The notes under the pieces were generated by a model. That model worked only from the letters and a program-made list of their open reading frames with translations, did not search any database and had not been told where the DNA came from. This document shows, piece by piece, positions 5,842 to 7,355 of a stretch of DNA of 7,355 nucleotides. Both the position numbers and the translations under genes were made by a program. This DNA is from Actinomycetota bacterium (GTDB taxonomy: Bacteria; Actinomycetota; Actinomycetes; Nanopelagicales; Nanopelagicaceae), in the NCBI GenBank assembly GCA_947381255.1, contig CANCUC010000038.1:1-7355 (forward strand), read 5' to 3'. Within the stretch, counting starts at the first letter, position 1, and each line of letters opens with the position of its first letter.

Positions 5842-6788
5842 TGACTAACAACGGTGTTAACTCTTCAGATGTCCTTATCGAGGCCAAGGGGCTGGTCAAG
5901 CGCTACGGCGACTTCACAGCTGTGGCCGGGATCGATTTCCAGGTGCGCAAGGGGGAATCCTTCGGATTTCTAGGGCCAAATGGCGCTGGAAAGTCCACGA
6001 CCATGCGGATTATCGCGGCGACTCTGACCCGTTCTGATGGCGAGATCACCATCTTGGGCAAGGATCCTGAGAAGTTTGGACCTGAGATTAAGGCCCACCT
6101 CGGCGTTGTCCCGCAGGCAGATAACTTGGACGCTGCCCTCACGGTGGAAGAGAACCTTTATATATATGGTCGCTACTTTGGACTCTCCAAGAAGTTCATT
6201 AAGCCAAAGATTGAAGAGCTTCTCGAATTTGCTCAGCTCACAGATAAGCGCACCGTCAAGGTTGATGCTCTAAGTGGTGGAATGAAGCGCCGCCTCACAA
6301 TCGCACGCGCGCTGATCAGCGAGCCAGAGATCTTGATGCTCGATGAGCCAACTACTGGTCTTGATCCGCAAGCGCGTCACATTTTGTGGGATCGCTTATT
6401 CCGTCTCAAGGAACAAGGCGTGACCCTTCTTATTACAACGCATTACATGGATGAGGCCGAACAACTCTGTGACCGCTTAATGGTTATGGATAAGGGATTG
6501 ATCATGGCGGAGGACTCCCCTGCCGGTTTGATTAAGACCTACTCCACCAAAGAGGTTGTGGAAGTTCGTTTCGGTTCTGATCGCAACGCAGTTGTTGCGC
6601 CGCAACTTCAAGAGATGGTCGAGCGCATCGAAGTGCTTCCAGATCGCATCTTGATGTATGCAGATGATGGCGAAGCTCTTCTTCACACCTTGAATCAAAA
6701 GGGATTACATCCACTTACCTCACTTGTCCGTCGTAGCTCGCTGGAAGATGTCTTCTTGCGTCTTACCGGCCGCACCTTGATCGAATAG
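5841..6788 (+). CDS. ABC transporter ATP-binding protein, DrrA/NodI type
   Basis: This is the cytoplasmic ATPase of an ABC-2-type exporter. The 315 residues comprise one nucleotide-binding domain and a C-terminal extension of about 90 residues, as in the DrrA/NodI/CcmA-like family. Motifs in order are Walker A GPNGAGKST (45-53), Q-loop Gln92 (VVPQADNLD), signature LSGGMKRR (144-151), Walker B ILMLDEP (164-170), D-loop GLDP (173-176) and H-loop His201 (ITTHYMDEAEQLCDR). All catalytic residues are present. The C-terminal LEDVFLRLTGR (301-311) is typical of this family. The frame is closed by a TAG at 5826, so the ATG at 5841 is the only sensible start; it has no Shine-Dalgarno. The permease gene follows 16 bases later. 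The substrate cannot be told from sequence: lipids, polyketide drugs and polysaccharides are all known for relatives. Confidence 0.93.
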   Translation: MTNNGVNSSDVLIEAKGLVKRYGDFTAVAGIDFQVRKGESFGFLGPNGAGKSTTMRIIAATLTRSDGEITILGKDPEKFGPEIKAHLGVVPQADNLDAALTVEENLYIYGRYFGLSKKFIKPKIEELLEFAQLTDKRTVKVDALSGGMKRRLTIARALISEPEILMLDEPTTGLDPQARHILWDRLFRLKEQGVTLLITTHYMDEAEQLCDRLMVMDKGLIMAEDSPAGLIKTYSTKEVVEVRFGSDRNAVVAPQLQEMVERIEVLPDRILMYADDGEALLHTLNQKGLHPLTSLVRRSSLEDVFLRLTGRTLIE

Positions 6789-6804
6789 GTGTGGTGCGAT
6801 AACT

Positions 6805-7355
6805 ATGGCTGTTAGACAAGGCTCGCTCGTCATCGTTGATGTAGAGCGCATTAAGTCACGCGGAGCACTCTCGGTCGCCGAATCTCGCATTCTCAATATG
6901 CGCAAATTCATTCCGGTGGTTATCTCTATTGCGATCGCTAACCCCACTCTCTACCTCATTGCTGTGGGTATTGGCGTCGGCAAGTTGATTAACGATCACT
7001 CAGGTGGCGTTGATGGAGTTAAGTACTTAACTTTCTTGGCGCCAGCGCTTCTTGCTACCGCGGCGATTCAGACGGCGATGGATGAAACTGTCTTCACCAC
7101 TATTCAAGGTTTCAAGTGGGGCAAAGTCTTCTATGCGATGAATGCCACTCCGCTGACCGGTAAGCAGATTGCCAACGGCGTCTTTATTAGCTCGACATCG
7201 CGCGCGGCATTCTCTGTCGTCGTATACGGAATCATTATCAATCTCTTTGGTGGATTTACCAGCCCTAAGGGTTGGATCTCCATATTGATCGGATTGCTTG
7301 CTGGAGCTGCATTTGGCGCTCTGATGTTAGGTATTTCCGCATGGATTCGTAATGA
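6805..7355 (+). CDS. ABC-2 type permease, DrrB/NodJ-like, N-terminal part (cut by window edge)
   Basis: This gene encodes the membrane partner of the preceding ATPase. The open frame runs 183 codons to the window edge without a stop; a family member of about 250-270 residues would end shortly beyond it. A cytoplasmic start (MAVRQGSLVIVDVERIKSRG) of about 35 residues precedes a first membrane segment at about 36-60 (PVVISIAIANPTLYLIAVGI). The segment YLTFLAPALLATAAIQTAM (74-92) fits the conserved 'FLAPGLL' region of ABC-2 permeases. Further hydrophobic segments lie at about 134-152 and 159-180. Start choice: the ATG at 6805 is the first in-frame start codon after the ATPase stop. Its Shine-Dalgarno is poor, so expression probably depends on coupling. 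The substrate is unknown. Confidence 0.88.
   Translation, partial: MAVRQGSLVIVDVERIKSRGALSVAESRILNMRKFIPVVISIAIANPTLYLIAVGIGVGKLINDHSGGVDGVKYLTFLAPALLATAAIQTAMDETVFTTIQGFKWGKVFYAMNATPLTGKQIANGVFISSTSRAAFSVVVYGIIINLFGGFTSPKGWISILIGLLAGAAFGALMLGISAWIRN

Overview
The window is the 5' end of a division and cell wall (dcw) cluster, read on the minus strand, with a divergent ABC exporter pair on the plus strand. The gene order mraZ, rsmH, ftsL-like, ftsI/pbpB, murE, murF, the meso-DAP-type MurE motif and the style of the FtsI transpeptidase domain point to an actinobacterium. Base composition looks near balanced, which is low for that phylum. A streamlined freshwater lineage of the Nanopelagicales (acI) type would fit, but that placement is an inference without any database search.

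Minus strand, in transcription order. mraZ (5637 to 5206) encodes the cluster's own DNA-binding regulator. Upstream of it lies a purine-rich array of nine 10-11-nt units (5671-5761) resembling MraZ boxes, with a plausible sigma-70-type promoter inside it. A 172-nt gap then separates mraZ from rsmH. It is not empty: starting directly after the mraZ stop codon, the RNA can fold into a nested 23-bp stem plus an 8-bp inner hairpin. The loop of that hairpin carries CUUCCCC, a perfect 7-nt complement to the rsmH Shine-Dalgarno region GGGGAAG. After this, rsmH, ftsL, ftsI, murE and murF are packed end to end, with one TAATG and three ATGA overlaps. murF runs off the left edge.

Plus strand. A DrrA/NodI-type ABC ATPase (5841-6788) begins 203 nt from the mraZ start, probably with little or no leader. 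It is followed 16 nt later by an ABC-2 permease cut by the right edge. Together they look like an exporter of unknown substrate.

How the parts work together: MraZ probably controls transcription of the cluster at the repeat array. The RNA between mraZ and rsmH could then set translation of rsmH and, by coupling, of the downstream division and peptidoglycan genes. FtsL and FtsI act at the septum; MurE and MurF build the UDP-MurNAc-pentapeptide precursor; RsmH methylates 16S rRNA. The leader RNA is the most interesting element. A conserved actinobacterial 'mraW' RNA motif is known from comparative genomics, so this may be a member of that family rather than something wholly new.
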